A DNA stretch of 64,000 nt from Alphaproteobacteria bacterium (GTDB taxonomy: Bacteria; Myxococcota_A; UBA796; GCA-2862545), in the NCBI GenBank assembly GCA_020632925.1, contig JACKER010000026.1:1-64000 (forward strand). Reading direction: 5' to 3'. Under the pieces are notes generated by a model that saw nothing but the letters and a program-made list of their open reading frames with translations, had not been told where the DNA came from and made no database searches. The translations under genes and the position numbers were made by a program. Of this stretch, positions 35,187 through 43,678 are shown in pieces. Numbering within the stretch: position 1 is the first letter of the stretch; the number at the start of each line of letters is the position of its first letter.

Positions 35187-35776
35187 GGGTCAAGATCTGC
35201 GGCGTACGGGACGAGCGCGCGGCCGAGGCCTGCGCCGAGGCGGGCGTGGACCTCGTTGGCTTCAATCGCGTGCCGACCTCGAAGCGGTGCGTGCCGCTCG
35301 GGGTCGCCCGTGACCTGGCGCGGCGGATCGGTGGCGCGGAGGCGGTGCTGCTGCTCGTCGACGCCGACGAGGACACGATCCTGCGCGAGGCCGAGGGCTT
35401 CGCCTGGGTCCAGCTCCACGGTCGCGAGAGCCCCGAGCTCTGCGCCGCCCTCCGCCGGCACCACCGCGTGCTCAAGGCGCTGGTTGCGCCAGAAGTGGCG
35501 GCGATCGATCGATACCGGGGATCGGTCGATGCGCTCCTCGTCGACGGCGCGCGCCCGGGCAGCGGTGAGGTCCGCTCCTGGTCGCGGGTACCGTGTGCGG
35601 ACGTTCCCGTCTGGCTCGCCGGCGGTCTGGCGCCCGACAACGTGGCGTCGGCCATCGCCGCGGCGCGGCCCGCGGGGGTCGACGTGGCATCGGGGGTCGA
35701 GGTGGACGGTCGGATCGATCCGGCGCGGGTGAGGGCCTTCGTGGCGGCGGCGCGTGCCGCGGGAGCGCAGACGTGA
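35183..35776 (+). CDS. trpF: phosphoribosylanthranilate isomerase
   Basis: A 197-residue TrpF. KICGVRDERAAEACAEAGVDLVGFN contains the catalytic cysteine region, followed by FAWVQLHGRESPE, the DALLVDGARPGSG phosphate-binding region, and PVWLAGGLAPDNVASAI. It performs the Amadori rearrangement between TrpD and TrpC. Its length is normal. GTG start and stop each overlap a neighbour by 4 bases. Confidence 0.95.
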   Translation: MRVKICGVRDERAAEACAEAGVDLVGFNRVPTSKRCVPLGVARDLARRIGGAEAVLLLVDADEDTILREAEGFAWVQLHGRESPELCAALRRHHRVLKALVAPEVAAIDRYRGSVDALLVDGARPGSGEVRSWSRVPCADVPVWLAGGLAPDNVASAIAAARPAGVDVASGVEVDGRIDPARVRAFVAAARAAGAQT

Positions 35777-37803
35777 GGGAACAGGGACGGTTCGGACGGT
35801 TCGGCGGCTTCTACGTGGCCGAGCCCTTGATCCCGGCGCTGGAGGAGCTCGAGGCCGCCTGGCACGAGGCGCGCGACGACGCGGCCTTCCAGGCCGAGCT
35901 CCGGGGGCTGCTGGCGCACTGGGCGGGACGGCCCACGCCGCTCTACCGCTCGCCCGCGCTCTCGGCGGCGATGGGCTGCAACGCCTGGCTCAAGCGGGAG
36001 GACCTGCTGCACGGCGGCGCCCACAAGACCAACAACACCGTCGGGCAGGGGCTGCTCGCGCGGCGCATGGGCCGCCGGCGCCTGGTGGCGGAGACGGGCG
36101 CCGGGCAGCACGGGGTGGCGACGGCGATGGTGGGGGCGCTCCTCGGCATGGAGGTCACGGTGTTCATGGGCGCCACCGACGTGGCCCGCCAGGCGCCCAA
36201 CGTGGCCCGCATGGAGCTGTTCGGCGCGCGCGTTGTGCCGGTGACCGGTGGGCGTGCGAGCCTCAAGGAGGCCATCAACGAGGCGCTCCGGTACTGGACC
36301 GAGCACGTGCGGGACACGTTCTACGTCTTCGGGACGGCCGCCGGTCCACACCCGTACCCGACCATCGTGGCCGGGCTGCAGCGCGTGATCGGCGAGGAGA
36401 TCCGCGAGCAGCTCGGGCGCGACCCCGCGGCGATCTACGCCTGCGTGGGCGGCGGCAGCAACGCGATCGGCGCGTTCGGGGCCTTCCTCGAGCGGCCCGC
36501 CGTGGCGCTGATCGGCGTGGAACCCGGCGGGCATGGGCTGGACAGCGGGCTGCACGGCGCGACGCTGGGTGCCGGGCGTGAGGGCTGCCTGCACGGCTCC
36601 GTGAGCCTGGTGCTGCAGGACGACGTGGGCCAGATCGAGGAGGCCTACAGCGTGTCCGCCGGCCTCGACTACCCGGGCGTGGGTCCGCAGCACGCGCACC
36701 TGCGGGCGACCGGGCGGGCCACCTACGAGAGCGTGACCGACGACGAGGCGCTCGACGCGCTGCGCTGGCTGTGCCGCGCCGAGGGCATCCTCCCGGCGCT
36801 CGAGTCGGCGCACGCGGTGGCGGCCGCCCGGCGCGCGGTGGGCCGCCATGCTCCCGATGACGACGTGGTCGTGAACCTGTCGGGACGCGGGGACAAGGAT
36901 CTGGCGCACGTCATGGGCGAGCGGCGCGCTCCCCACGTGCAGGTGCCGGTGGCGCCGGCGACGCTCCCGCCCGCGGAGGCGGCCCTGCCCCGAGCGGCGC
37001 GGGGGACGCGCGCCTTCCCGGAGGCCGCGGCGCGGGCGAAGGCGGAGGGGAGGGGGCTCGTGGTTCCCTTCCTGGTGCTGGGCGATCCGGGCCCGGAGGC
37101 CTCGGTGGCGTTGTGCCGCGCGCTCGTGGACGGCGGCGCCGACGCGCTCGAGCTGGGCCTGCCGTTCTCCGATCCGCCCGCGGATGGGCCCGTCATCCAG
37201 GCGGCGGACCAGCGCGCGCTCGCGGCGGGCACGACGCCGGAGCTCGCACTCGGGCTGGTGGCCCGGGTGCGGGCCTTCACCGACGTGCCCGTCAGCCTGC
37301 TGGTCTACTTCAACCTCGTGCTGTCGTACGGGGTCGAGCGGTTCTACGCGGACGCCGCGGCCGCCGGCGTGGACGCCGTGCTCGTCGCCGATCTCCCGCC
37401 GGAGCACGCCGAGCAGGCGGTCGCCGCGGCGCGGGCCGCCGGGGTGGCGCCGGTCTTCCTCGCGAGCGAGCTGTCCACGCCCGCGCGCCTGGCGCGCATC
37501 GCCCGCGACGCCGAGGGCTACGTCTACGCGCTCGCCCGCATCGGCACGACGGGGGAGCGCGCCGAGGTGGCGCCCACGCTCGGTCCCGCGCTGGCCCGGA
37601 TGCGGGAGGCGTTCGACCTGCCGCTGCTCGTGGGCTTCGGGATCTCCGGGCCCGAGCAGGCACGCGCCGCGCTCGACGCCGGCGCCGACGGGGTCATCGT
37701 CGGCAGCGCGCTCGTCCGCCTCGTGGAGCGCTTCGGCGCCGAGGCGGGCCCCCACCTCACCGAGCGCGTCCGCGAGCTGACGGCCGCGGCACATCGTTCG
37801 TAG
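35773..37803 (+). CDS. trpBA: tryptophan synthase, beta-alpha fusion (TrpB-TrpA)
   Basis: One 676-residue frame holds both tryptophan synthase subunits. TrpB (about 1-388) has the PLP lysine K85 in GGAHKTNN, E107 in VAETGAGQHG and the phosphate loop GGGSN (227-231). A proline/alanine-rich linker (about 388-412) leads to TrpA (about 413-676), with catalytic E460 in LELGLPFSD and D471 in ADGPVIQ, YVYALARIGTTGER and a final LVGFGISGPEQA and GVIVGSALV. TrpA makes indole, which TrpB joins to serine. The order B then A is the reverse of fungal TRP5. No stop or frame change is seen in the linker, and the GTG start overlaps trpF by 4 bases. Confidence 0.95.
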   Translation: MREQGRFGRFGGFYVAEPLIPALEELEAAWHEARDDAAFQAELRGLLAHWAGRPTPLYRSPALSAAMGCNAWLKREDLLHGGAHKTNNTVGQGLLARRMGRRRLVAETGAGQHGVATAMVGALLGMEVTVFMGATDVARQAPNVARMELFGARVVPVTGGRASLKEAINEALRYWTEHVRDTFYVFGTAAGPHPYPTIVAGLQRVIGEEIREQLGRDPAAIYACVGGGSNAIGAFGAFLERPAVALIGVEPGGHGLDSGLHGATLGAGREGCLHGSVSLVLQDDVGQIEEAYSVSAGLDYPGVGPQHAHLRATGRATYESVTDDEALDALRWLCRAEGILPALESAHAVAAARRAVGRHAPDDDVVVNLSGRGDKDLAHVMGERRAPHVQVPVAPATLPPAEAALPRAARGTRAFPEAAARAKAEGRGLVVPFLVLGDPGPEASVALCRALVDGGADALELGLPFSDPPADGPVIQAADQRALAAGTTPELALGLVARVRAFTDVPVSLLVYFNLVLSYGVERFYADAAAAGVDAVLVADLPPEHAEQAVAAARAAGVAPVFLASELSTPARLARIARDAEGYVYALARIGTTGERAEVAPTLGPALARMREAFDLPLLVGFGISGPEQARAALDAGADGVIVGSALVRLVERFGAEAGPHLTERVRELTAAAHRS

Positions 37804-37827
37804 AACATCCAGGATTCAGGAGGACAC

Positions 37828-38856
37828 TTGCTCGTCGTCATGCGTCACGACTCCACGCCGGCCGAGGTCGAGGCCGTGTGCGAGCGCATCACCTCGCTCG
37901 GCCTCACGGCGCGCCCGATGCCCGGCGGGGAGCGCGTCGCCGTCGGGGTCCTCGGCAACCACGGCCCGGTCGATCCCGCGCGCTTCCACGGGATGCCCGG
38001 GGTGGCGGAGGCGATCCCGGTGTCCGCGCCGTACAAGCAGGTCAGCCGCGAGTGGCGGCACGACCAGACGCTGATCCGCCTGGACAACGGCGTCACCATC
38101 GGCGGGCCGGAGGTGGTCGTGATGGGTGGGCCGTGCGCGGTCGAGTCGGAGGACCAGCTGATGCGCACCGCGGAGCGCGTGCGGGAGGCCGGCGGCACGG
38201 TCCTACGCGGCGGTGCCTTCAAGCCGCGGACGTCTCCGTACGCCTTCCAGGGGCTCGGGCTCGAGGGCCTGAAGCTGCTCGCGAAGGCGCGGGAGCGCAC
38301 CGGGCTCGCCGTGATCACGGAGGCGATCGACGAGGAGAGCGCGCGGATGGTGGCGGACCACGCCGACATCGTTCAGCTCGGCGCGCGGAACATGCAGAAC
38401 TACGCGCTGCTCAAGGTCGTCGGCACGCTCGGGCGCCCGGTGATGCTCAAGCGCGGGCTCTCCGCCACGATCTCCGAGTGGCTCCTGGCCGCGGAGTACC
38501 TCCTGGACGCCGGTCTGCACGACGTGATGCTCTGCGAGCGCGGCATCCGGAGCTTCGACGCCGCCACGCGCAACGTGCTGGACGTGGGCGCCATCGCGCT
38601 CGCGCGCAACCTCACGCACCTGCCGGTGGTCGCGGACCCGTCCCACGCCACCGGGCGGCGCGAGCTCGTGGCCCCGGCGGCGCGCGCGGCGGTGGCCGCC
38701 GGAGCGGACGCGGTCATCGTGGAGACGCACCCGGAGCCCGCGAAGGCGCTCTCGGACGGGCAGCAGGCGCTGCTCCCCGACGACTTCGCCACCATGGTGC
38801 GCCAGCTGCGCGCCATCGCCGCCAGCATCGACCGCCCGCTCGCGACGCTGCCGTGA
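37828..38856 (+). CDS. aroF: 3-deoxy-7-phosphoheptulonate synthase (DAHP synthase)
   Basis: A 342-residue class I-beta DAHP synthase: an N-terminal ferredoxin-like regulatory domain (about 1-70) and the barrel with VVMGGPCAVESEDQL, LRGGAFKPRTSPYAFQG, DIVQLGARNMQNYALL, LKRGLSATISEWLLAAEY and PSHATGRRELV. It makes the first committed shikimate-pathway intermediate. The TTG start at 37828 is preceded by a strong CAGGAGG, 24 bases after trpBA. It feeds the same pathway as the trp genes upstream and overlaps aroA by 4 bases. Confidence 0.95.
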   Translation: MLVVMRHDSTPAEVEAVCERITSLGLTARPMPGGERVAVGVLGNHGPVDPARFHGMPGVAEAIPVSAPYKQVSREWRHDQTLIRLDNGVTIGGPEVVVMGGPCAVESEDQLMRTAERVREAGGTVLRGGAFKPRTSPYAFQGLGLEGLKLLAKARERTGLAVITEAIDEESARMVADHADIVQLGARNMQNYALLKVVGTLGRPVMLKRGLSATISEWLLAAEYLLDAGLHDVMLCERGIRSFDAATRNVLDVGAIALARNLTHLPVVADPSHATGRRELVAPAARAAVAAGADAVIVETHPEPAKALSDGQQALLPDDFATMVRQLRAIAASIDRPLATLP

Positions 38857-40085
38857 CCGTCGAGCTGCGCATCCCCGCGTCGAAGAGCGTGACCCACCGC
38901 GCGCTGCTGCTGGGGGCCCTGTCCCGGCGGGCGTGCCGCGTGCGCCACCCGCTGTGGGGTGCGGACAACCGGGCCACGCTCGGGGCCCTGGTGGCGATGG
39001 GTGCGCGCGCGGAGCGCGACGGTGACGACGTCCTGTTCGAGCCTGTGCCCGATCTGCGGGTGCCGAGCGGGCCGCTCGACTGCGCGAACTCCGGCACCAC
39101 GCTCCGGCTGCTGCTCGCGCAGGCGGCGCGGCTCGACGGCGACGTGGTCCTCACCGGGGACGAGAGCCTCCGCTCCCGCCCGAACGGCCCGCTGCTGGCG
39201 GCGCTCGCCGCGCTGGGCGCGGACGTCTCGTCGGCCGAGGGGAGGGCGCCCGTCCGCGTGCGCGGACCCCTGCGCGCGGGGGTGGTCGACCTGCCACCGC
39301 GCACCTCCAGCCAGTACGCGAGCGGCCTGATGCTCGCCCTGGCGCTCGTCGACGGGGACAGCGTGATCCGCATGGCGGCGCCCGTCGCGAGCGGCCCCTA
39401 CCTCGAGCTCACCCGCGACCAGATGGCCCGGGCGGGGCTCCGGGTGGACTTCGTGCGGTCGCAGGACGGGCTGCGGATCGCGGTGCCCGGCGGGCAGCGG
39501 CCCGGCGTGTCGGAGCTGGCGGTCGAGGGCGACTGGAGCACGGCCGCCTTCCCGTTGCTCGCGGCGGCGGCCACGAGGCGCGCCGTGCGGCTGCACGGGC
39601 TGCTGCCGGACAGCGTCCAGGGAGACCGTGCGGTCGTCGACCTCGTCGCGCGCTTCGGCCCGCGCCTCACCTTCGAGGGGGACGTGCTCGCGCTGGAGCC
39701 GGCGCCGCTGCGGCCCGCTGGCGAGCTCCGACTCGGCGCCACGCCGGACCTCTTCCCGGCGCTGTGCGCGCTCGCGGCCCTCGCGCCCGGGGAGACCCGG
39801 CTCGTCGACGCGCCGTCGCTGCGGGACAAGGAGACCGACCGGATCGCGGCGATGGTGACGGCGCTGCGCGCGCTGGGGGTGGACGCCGAGGAGCTGCCCG
39901 ACGGCGCCGTGGTCCGCGGAGGCACGCCCCTGCAGGCGGCGTCGGTGCGCAGCCACGAGGACCACCGCGTGCACATGGCGCTCGCCTGCCTCGGGCTGTT
40001 GGGCCCCGTCGACGTGGACGGTCGGGGCTGCGAGGCCGTGAGCTACCCCGGCTTCCACGAGGACCTGGAGCGATTCCGGCCCTGA
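38853..40085 (+). CDS. aroA: 3-phosphoshikimate 1-carboxyvinyltransferase (EPSP synthase)
   Basis: A 410-residue EPSP synthase. It starts ELRIPASKSVTHRALLLGALS (the S-K-S-x-T-x-R-A motif) and contains LDCANSGTTLRLLL, EGDWSTAAFPLLAAA, RDKETDRI and SHEDHRVHMALA. It transfers enolpyruvate from PEP to shikimate 3-phosphate. The GTG start overlaps the DAHP synthase stop by 4 bases. It is the last gene of the operon and converges on the small secreted protein at 40087. Confidence 0.96.
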   Translation: MTVELRIPASKSVTHRALLLGALSRRACRVRHPLWGADNRATLGALVAMGARAERDGDDVLFEPVPDLRVPSGPLDCANSGTTLRLLLAQAARLDGDVVLTGDESLRSRPNGPLLAALAALGADVSSAEGRAPVRVRGPLRAGVVDLPPRTSSQYASGLMLALALVDGDSVIRMAAPVASGPYLELTRDQMARAGLRVDFVRSQDGLRIAVPGGQRPGVSELAVEGDWSTAAFPLLAAAATRRAVRLHGLLPDSVQGDRAVVDLVARFGPRLTFEGDVLALEPAPLRPAGELRLGATPDLFPALCALAALAPGETRLVDAPSLRDKETDRIAAMVTALRALGVDAEELPDGAVVRGGTPLQAASVRSHEDHRVHMALACLGLLGPVDVDGRGCEAVSYPGFHEDLERFRP

Positions 40086-40086
40086 G

Positions 40087-40365
40087 CTACCGGTCCACCT
40101 CGTCGAGCAGCGCGCGGACCTGGTCGTGCACGGCCGGCGTCGCGCGGATGACGAGCTGGCCGTGCATCGCGCGGGTGGTGAGCGCGGGGGGCTCGCCCTG
40201 CGGCGTCGCGTAGAGCATGCGCAGGCTGTACTCCGCCTCGCCGACATCGAGGTGCGCCAGGTCATAGACCTCGACCACGGGGAGCTCCTCGGTGGAGCTG
40301 GGGAGCACGGTCCCCGCGAGCGCGGCGCCGGTCGCGACGATGGGGAGCAGCCAGAGCTTGGACAT
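40087..40365 (-). CDS. small exported protein with secretin-N-like tail
   Basis: A 92-residue protein starting at ATG 40365 behind GGAGGTG. The first 20 residues form a hydrophobic export signal (SKLWLLPIVATGAALAGT). The mature part has EVYDLAHLDVGEAEY and ends with GQLVIRATPAVHDQVRALLDEVD. That ending resembles the last strand-helix of secretin N-domains, often seen as short stand-alone exported proteins. Function unknown. Confidence 0.6.
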   Translation of the reverse strand: MSKLWLLPIVATGAALAGTVLPSSTEELPVVEVYDLAHLDVGEAEYSLRMLYATPQGEPPALTTRAMHGQLVIRATPAVHDQVRALLDEVDR

Positions 40366-40523
40366 TCGAACACCTCCGTCCAGCCGTCCAAGCACGAAGC
40401 GGGCCAGGCGATAGCGTAGGTTGGGCCGTGGTCGGTCGGCGGGAGCACGACAACCCGTCCCGCGGGTCGCGCGATGGACCCCGATCGGTGACGCGCTGTC
40501 ATCCTCCGCGGTACCATCGCCCG

Positions 40524-41072
40524 ATGGCGACACATGCGGTCGAGCTGTACTTCGACGACCAGACCGAGGCGCTGGTGCGTCGGCTGTGGCGCCTGCTGGC
40601 CGACGCGGGCGCCGAGGACTCGCAGCACGTGCTCGGCCTGCGGCCGCACCTCTCCCTCACGGTCGCCGAGGGCGTCGACACCGACGGGATGCGGGAGGTG
40701 TTGGCCGAGTGGGCGGCGAGGACCGAGCCGTTCGCCGTCACGCTGTCCTCCATCGGCGTGTTCCCCGGGGAGCGCGGGGTGGTGTTCCTGGCGCCGACGC
40801 CACGCGCGAGGCTGCTCCAGGTGCACGCCGACTTCCAGGTCGCGTTCGCGGGCTTCCTCGGCAAGCAGCAGGCCTGGTACCGCCCGGACCGCTGGGTCCC
40901 CCACGTGACCCTCGCGCACGTCGGGGGGGCCGCGCGGGCGGGCCGCGTCCTGGCGACGAGCTGGGATCAGGCGCTGCCCATCGAGGGGCGGGTGGTGCAG
41001 GTCGGCCTGAGCAAGATCCGCCCGTCGGTCCTGCGCTACCTCTTCCCGCTCGAGGGCTCGGACGAGCCGTAG
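40524..41072 (+). CDS. 2H phosphoesterase (2-prime-5-prime RNA ligase family)
   Basis: A 182-residue two-histidine phosphoesterase with both H-x-S/T-x motifs: PHLSLTV (about residue 44) and VPHVTLAHV (about residue 127). Relatives hydrolyse 2-prime,3-prime-cyclic or 2-prime-5-prime RNA linkages (ThpR/LigT type), some in defence or stress. The substrate here is unknown. I chose ATG 40524 since residues upstream are not family-like. It ends five bases before the PIN module. Confidence 0.85.
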   Translation: MATHAVELYFDDQTEALVRRLWRLLADAGAEDSQHVLGLRPHLSLTVAEGVDTDGMREVLAEWAARTEPFAVTLSSIGVFPGERGVVFLAPTPRARLLQVHADFQVAFAGFLGKQQAWYRPDRWVPHVTLAHVGGAARAGRVLATSWDQALPIEGRVVQVGLSKIRPSVLRYLFPLEGSDEP

Positions 41073-41077
41073 GGCGA

Positions 41078-41500
41078 TCAGGACGTTGGGGTCGCTTCGG
41101 TCACGTGCATCACGCGTTCGACTCCATGTGTGGCGGCGTCGGAAACGAACCTGCGGTCGAACGTGACGACCATGTGTTCATCGGGAGTGGCTGCCCGCAC
41201 CATCGCGTCGCCGAGGTCGAGCCCGGCACGATGCCACGTCAACGCCCGGCGCGTTCGATCCTGATCTTCGACGAAGACGCCCTCCAGCGAGGCGATGACA
41301 TGGAGTGCGTCACTCACCCTCTTGCGATCCCACGCGTATGGGCCGCGCTTCGACGAGAGCACCCAGCCAAGCTCCAGCAGAACGACGCGCGAAACCCAGA
41401 ATGGTCCGCCGGCCAGGAGCAGCGTCACTGCCTGCCTGGTCTCTGTCGCGTCGTCCTTGGTGATCAGGCGGACGAGGACGTTGGTGTCGAGGGCCATCAT
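41078..41500 (-). CDS. PIN-domain protein, VapC-like
   Basis: A 140-residue PIN-domain protein with the four acidic positions visible: D5 in ALDTNVLVRL, the glutamate in LLELGWVL (about 46), the aspartate in LGDAMVRAA (about 100) and the aspartate in VVTFDRRFV (about 118). VapC toxins of this fold are Mg-dependent RNases, often cutting tRNA or rRNA. ATG 41500 overlaps the stop of the upstream gene (ATGA), as in toxin-antitoxin pairs. The toxin role is inferred. Confidence 0.8.
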   Translation of the reverse strand: MMALDTNVLVRLITKDDATETRQAVTLLLAGGPFWVSRVVLLELGWVLSSKRGPYAWDRKRVSDALHVIASLEGVFVEDQDRTRRALTWHRAGLDLGDAMVRAATPDEHMVVTFDRRFVSDAATHGVERVMHVTEATPTS

Positions 41501-42234
41501 TCTTGGTGGATCGCGTCGCCGATTGCCTCGTCCATCTCCTCGATGGTCGCGGCGGCCTCGTCGTGGGGGGGCAGCGAGAGGAGATCGGCCAGCGGACGCG
41601 TCCTGAACGGGTCGGCCGGGTCGATGGTCGGTCCCACGGATTCGACCAGATCCCGCACGGCGCCGTAGTAGGCACCCGTCCATTCCCTCGCGGCCTCAGC
41701 GATGCCCTCGAGCACGGACCGGTCGGTGTCTTCCCGACGCTCGTGCAGACCGAGCAGCGCTACGGTCAGCAAGTTGTCGGCGTGGAACCCCACATCGATG
41801 AGCCTCAGGACCTGCCGGCCGTGACTATCGAGGATTTGAGGGGCGTTCGGATGGAAGCTCAAGAACCGGACCCACGACCGTTGGGCGCACTGGAGCTGGT
41901 CGACGGCTGCGTCGAGCGCGGGCAGCTCCTCGAGAGCCTCGTCATCGCCGAGATGTTCCGTGGCCTCCCGGAGGAGAGCTTCCAGACCACCTGGCACCTG
42001 AGCCAGTGCCTCCACCACTGCGACCTTGAACTGTGCTGCGGTGCCACCAGACTCGAGAACGTGCTGGACCGCCGCCCGAGCCGAGGGCTTCCGGAGCGCC
42101 GGCTCGGCAACCCATGACTGGAACAACCGCAGATGCGTACGGATCTTCTCCAGGGCGGCTGGTGACAGCCGATCCCGGAGCCAATCCATGTCTCGCTCCG
42201 CCAGGAATACGGGCGTATGGACCTTCACCGCCAC
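41497..42234 (-). CDS. unrecognised partner of the PIN-domain protein
   Basis: A 245-residue, almost entirely helical protein with no helix-turn-helix, AbrB or ribbon-helix-helix motif that I can see. It is far larger than normal VapB antitoxins. Its acidic end (EAAATIEEMDEAIGDAIHQE) could be the toxin-binding element, since VapB antitoxins neutralise through their C-terminus. The start is uncertain: GTG 42234 (VAVKVHTPVFLAERDMDWL) is used here, and GTG 42294 would add 20 residues. Neither has a good ribosome-binding site. Confidence 0.6.
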   Translation of the reverse strand: MAVKVHTPVFLAERDMDWLRDRLSPAALEKIRTHLRLFQSWVAEPALRKPSARAAVQHVLESGGTAAQFKVAVVEALAQVPGGLEALLREATEHLGDDEALEELPALDAAVDQLQCAQRSWVRFLSFHPNAPQILDSHGRQVLRLIDVGFHADNLLTVALLGLHERREDTDRSVLEGIAEAAREWTGAYYGAVRDLVESVGPTIDPADPFRTRPLADLLSLPPHDEAAATIEEMDEAIGDAIHQE

Positions 42235-42274
42235 GATGGCTCCGCGGCCACAAGCGTGGGCCTCTCCTTGCACG

Positions 42275-42370
42275 TTATCGCGATCTTGGCGCACTGGGGT
42301 GGGCGGTCAGGCGGCGAGCGCAGGCCAGGCCCGCGAAACCCGCGCCCACCACGACGACGTCGGCGTCCAT
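42275..42370 (-). pseudogene. 31-codon stub of an FAD/NAD-dependent oxidoreductase
   Basis: ATG 42370 follows directly on the stop of the metallophosphoesterase (TAG then ATG). The first 22 or so codons are a textbook FAD/NAD Rossmann start, MDADVVVVGAGFAGLACARR (G-x-G-x-x-G). After LTAHP the resemblance ends and the frame stops at 42275. The rest of a gene that would normally be 400-500 codons is missing, replaced by the PIN-domain pair. This is a truncated remnant rather than a working small gene. Confidence 0.75.
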
Positions 42371-43678
42371 CTATGGGATGGCCGGGATGCCGAGCGGGCC
42401 GGGTGCGGGCGGCGGCGCGGGCGGTGGCGGCAGCAGCGCGTGGCAGCCCTGCTCGCGGGTCCACCCACCGGACCGGAGGGCGAAGCGGGCGCAGCGCAGG
42501 TCCGTGCCCGGCAGCGCCTCGCGGACGTGCTCGCCGGGCAGCGTCGTCACGGGCCCCACGCGGTCGGCGAGGACGTCGCGACAGCTCCGGCGCTCCTCGC
42601 TCGAGGCCTTCGTGTCCGGTTCGTCCAGCGTGTACACCTGGACCGCGAGATCGTCGCCCTCGGCCTCCACCACCGCGAAGCCCAGCCGGCACCAGTCCTC
42701 GTAGAGCAGCTCCTCCCGCGGGTGGCGCGACGGGGGCTCTGCCTTGCTCCCGGCGCCGAGCACCAGCGAGAGGTGGCCCTTCGGGTCGAGGTGGACCTGG
42801 GTCCCGTGGTCGTGTCCCGCGAGGTAGAGCTCGGGCCCCAGCCGCTCGAGCGTCGCCGCGAGCGCCGTACCCTTGCCTTGCGAGAACGGTCGCACGTCGC
42901 GGTACCGGCCCGCCGACCCGTGCCCGCCGTTGCTGTGCCACGGGTGATGGCCCACCACCACGTCCGCCGAGCCCACCATCGTGCCCAGGGCCTCCCGCAT
43001 CTTCGTGCCCTCGGCGTCCCCCTTGCACGACACGTCGGCGCCGTGGCAGCGCCGCACCAGCCAGGTGGTGTCGAGGGCCGCGACCTCCAGCGGGCCCATC
43101 GTCGCCTGCCAGAAGTGGGCGTCACCGCGCATCCGGTCCCCGCGCGCGTCGTCCTCGCGCAGCGCTTCGAACAGGCGCTGGACCCGGTCGCGACTCGGGG
43201 CCGCGCCGTACATCAGCCAGCTCGGGCCCCAGTCGTGGTTGCCCGGCGTGAACCAGGCGTGGGGCATGGCGTACGCGTCGAGCAGGGCCCGCAGGAACTG
43301 GCGGCCGTCGTCGCCCGCGGCACCCTCGTCGATGCCGGTCCAGTAGACGTCGTCGCCCAGGAAGAGCACGCCGTCGCAGGTCCCGCGGCACACGGCCTTC
43401 GCCGAGGTCGCCACCGCCAGGGCGCCCGGCGACGGTCGGTCGCCGTCACGCATGCCCGCATCGCCCGTCACCACCAGCCGCAGGCGTTCGCCGCGCGTGC
43501 CCTCGACCTCGCGCCAGGTCTGCTCCCACGCGCGCTGCTCCTCGGAGCACAGCGGGAGCTGGCGGTCGGGCTCGGTCGTGCAGCGCACCTGGGCGTCCGA
43601 CGGCGCGGCGCGCACGTGCAGCTGCTTCATGCCGGGCGCGACACACCCCAGGAGGAGGGGAGCCAGCCAGCCGCTCAT
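42371..43678 (-). CDS. metallophosphoesterase lipoprotein
   Basis: A 435-residue calcineurin-like phosphoesterase with the five metal motifs in order: VTGDAG (about 69-74), FLGDDVYW, PGNHDWG, VVGHHPWHSNG and LAGHDHG. The N-terminus (SGWLAPLLLGCVAPG) is a short lipoprotein signal with a cysteine at about 12. The protein ends in a proline-rich tail. It resembles purple-acid-phosphatase-like secreted esterases; the substrate is unknown. ATG 43678 overlaps the TIGR03790 stop (ATGA). Confidence 0.88.
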   Translation of the reverse strand: MSGWLAPLLLGCVAPGMKQLHVRAAPSDAQVRCTTEPDRQLPLCSEEQRAWEQTWREVEGTRGERLRLVVTGDAGMRDGDRPSPGALAVATSAKAVCRGTCDGVLFLGDDVYWTGIDEGAAGDDGRQFLRALLDAYAMPHAWFTPGNHDWGPSWLMYGAAPSRDRVQRLFEALREDDARGDRMRGDAHFWQATMGPLEVAALDTTWLVRRCHGADVSCKGDAEGTKMREALGTMVGSADVVVGHHPWHSNGGHGSAGRYRDVRPFSQGKGTALAATLERLGPELYLAGHDHGTQVHLDPKGHLSLVLGAGSKAEPPSRHPREELLYEDWCRLGFAVVEAEGDDLAVQVYTLDEPDTKASSEERRSCRDVLADRVGPVTTLPGEHVREALPGTDLRCARFALRSGGWTREQGCHALLPPPPAPPPAPGPLGIPAIP

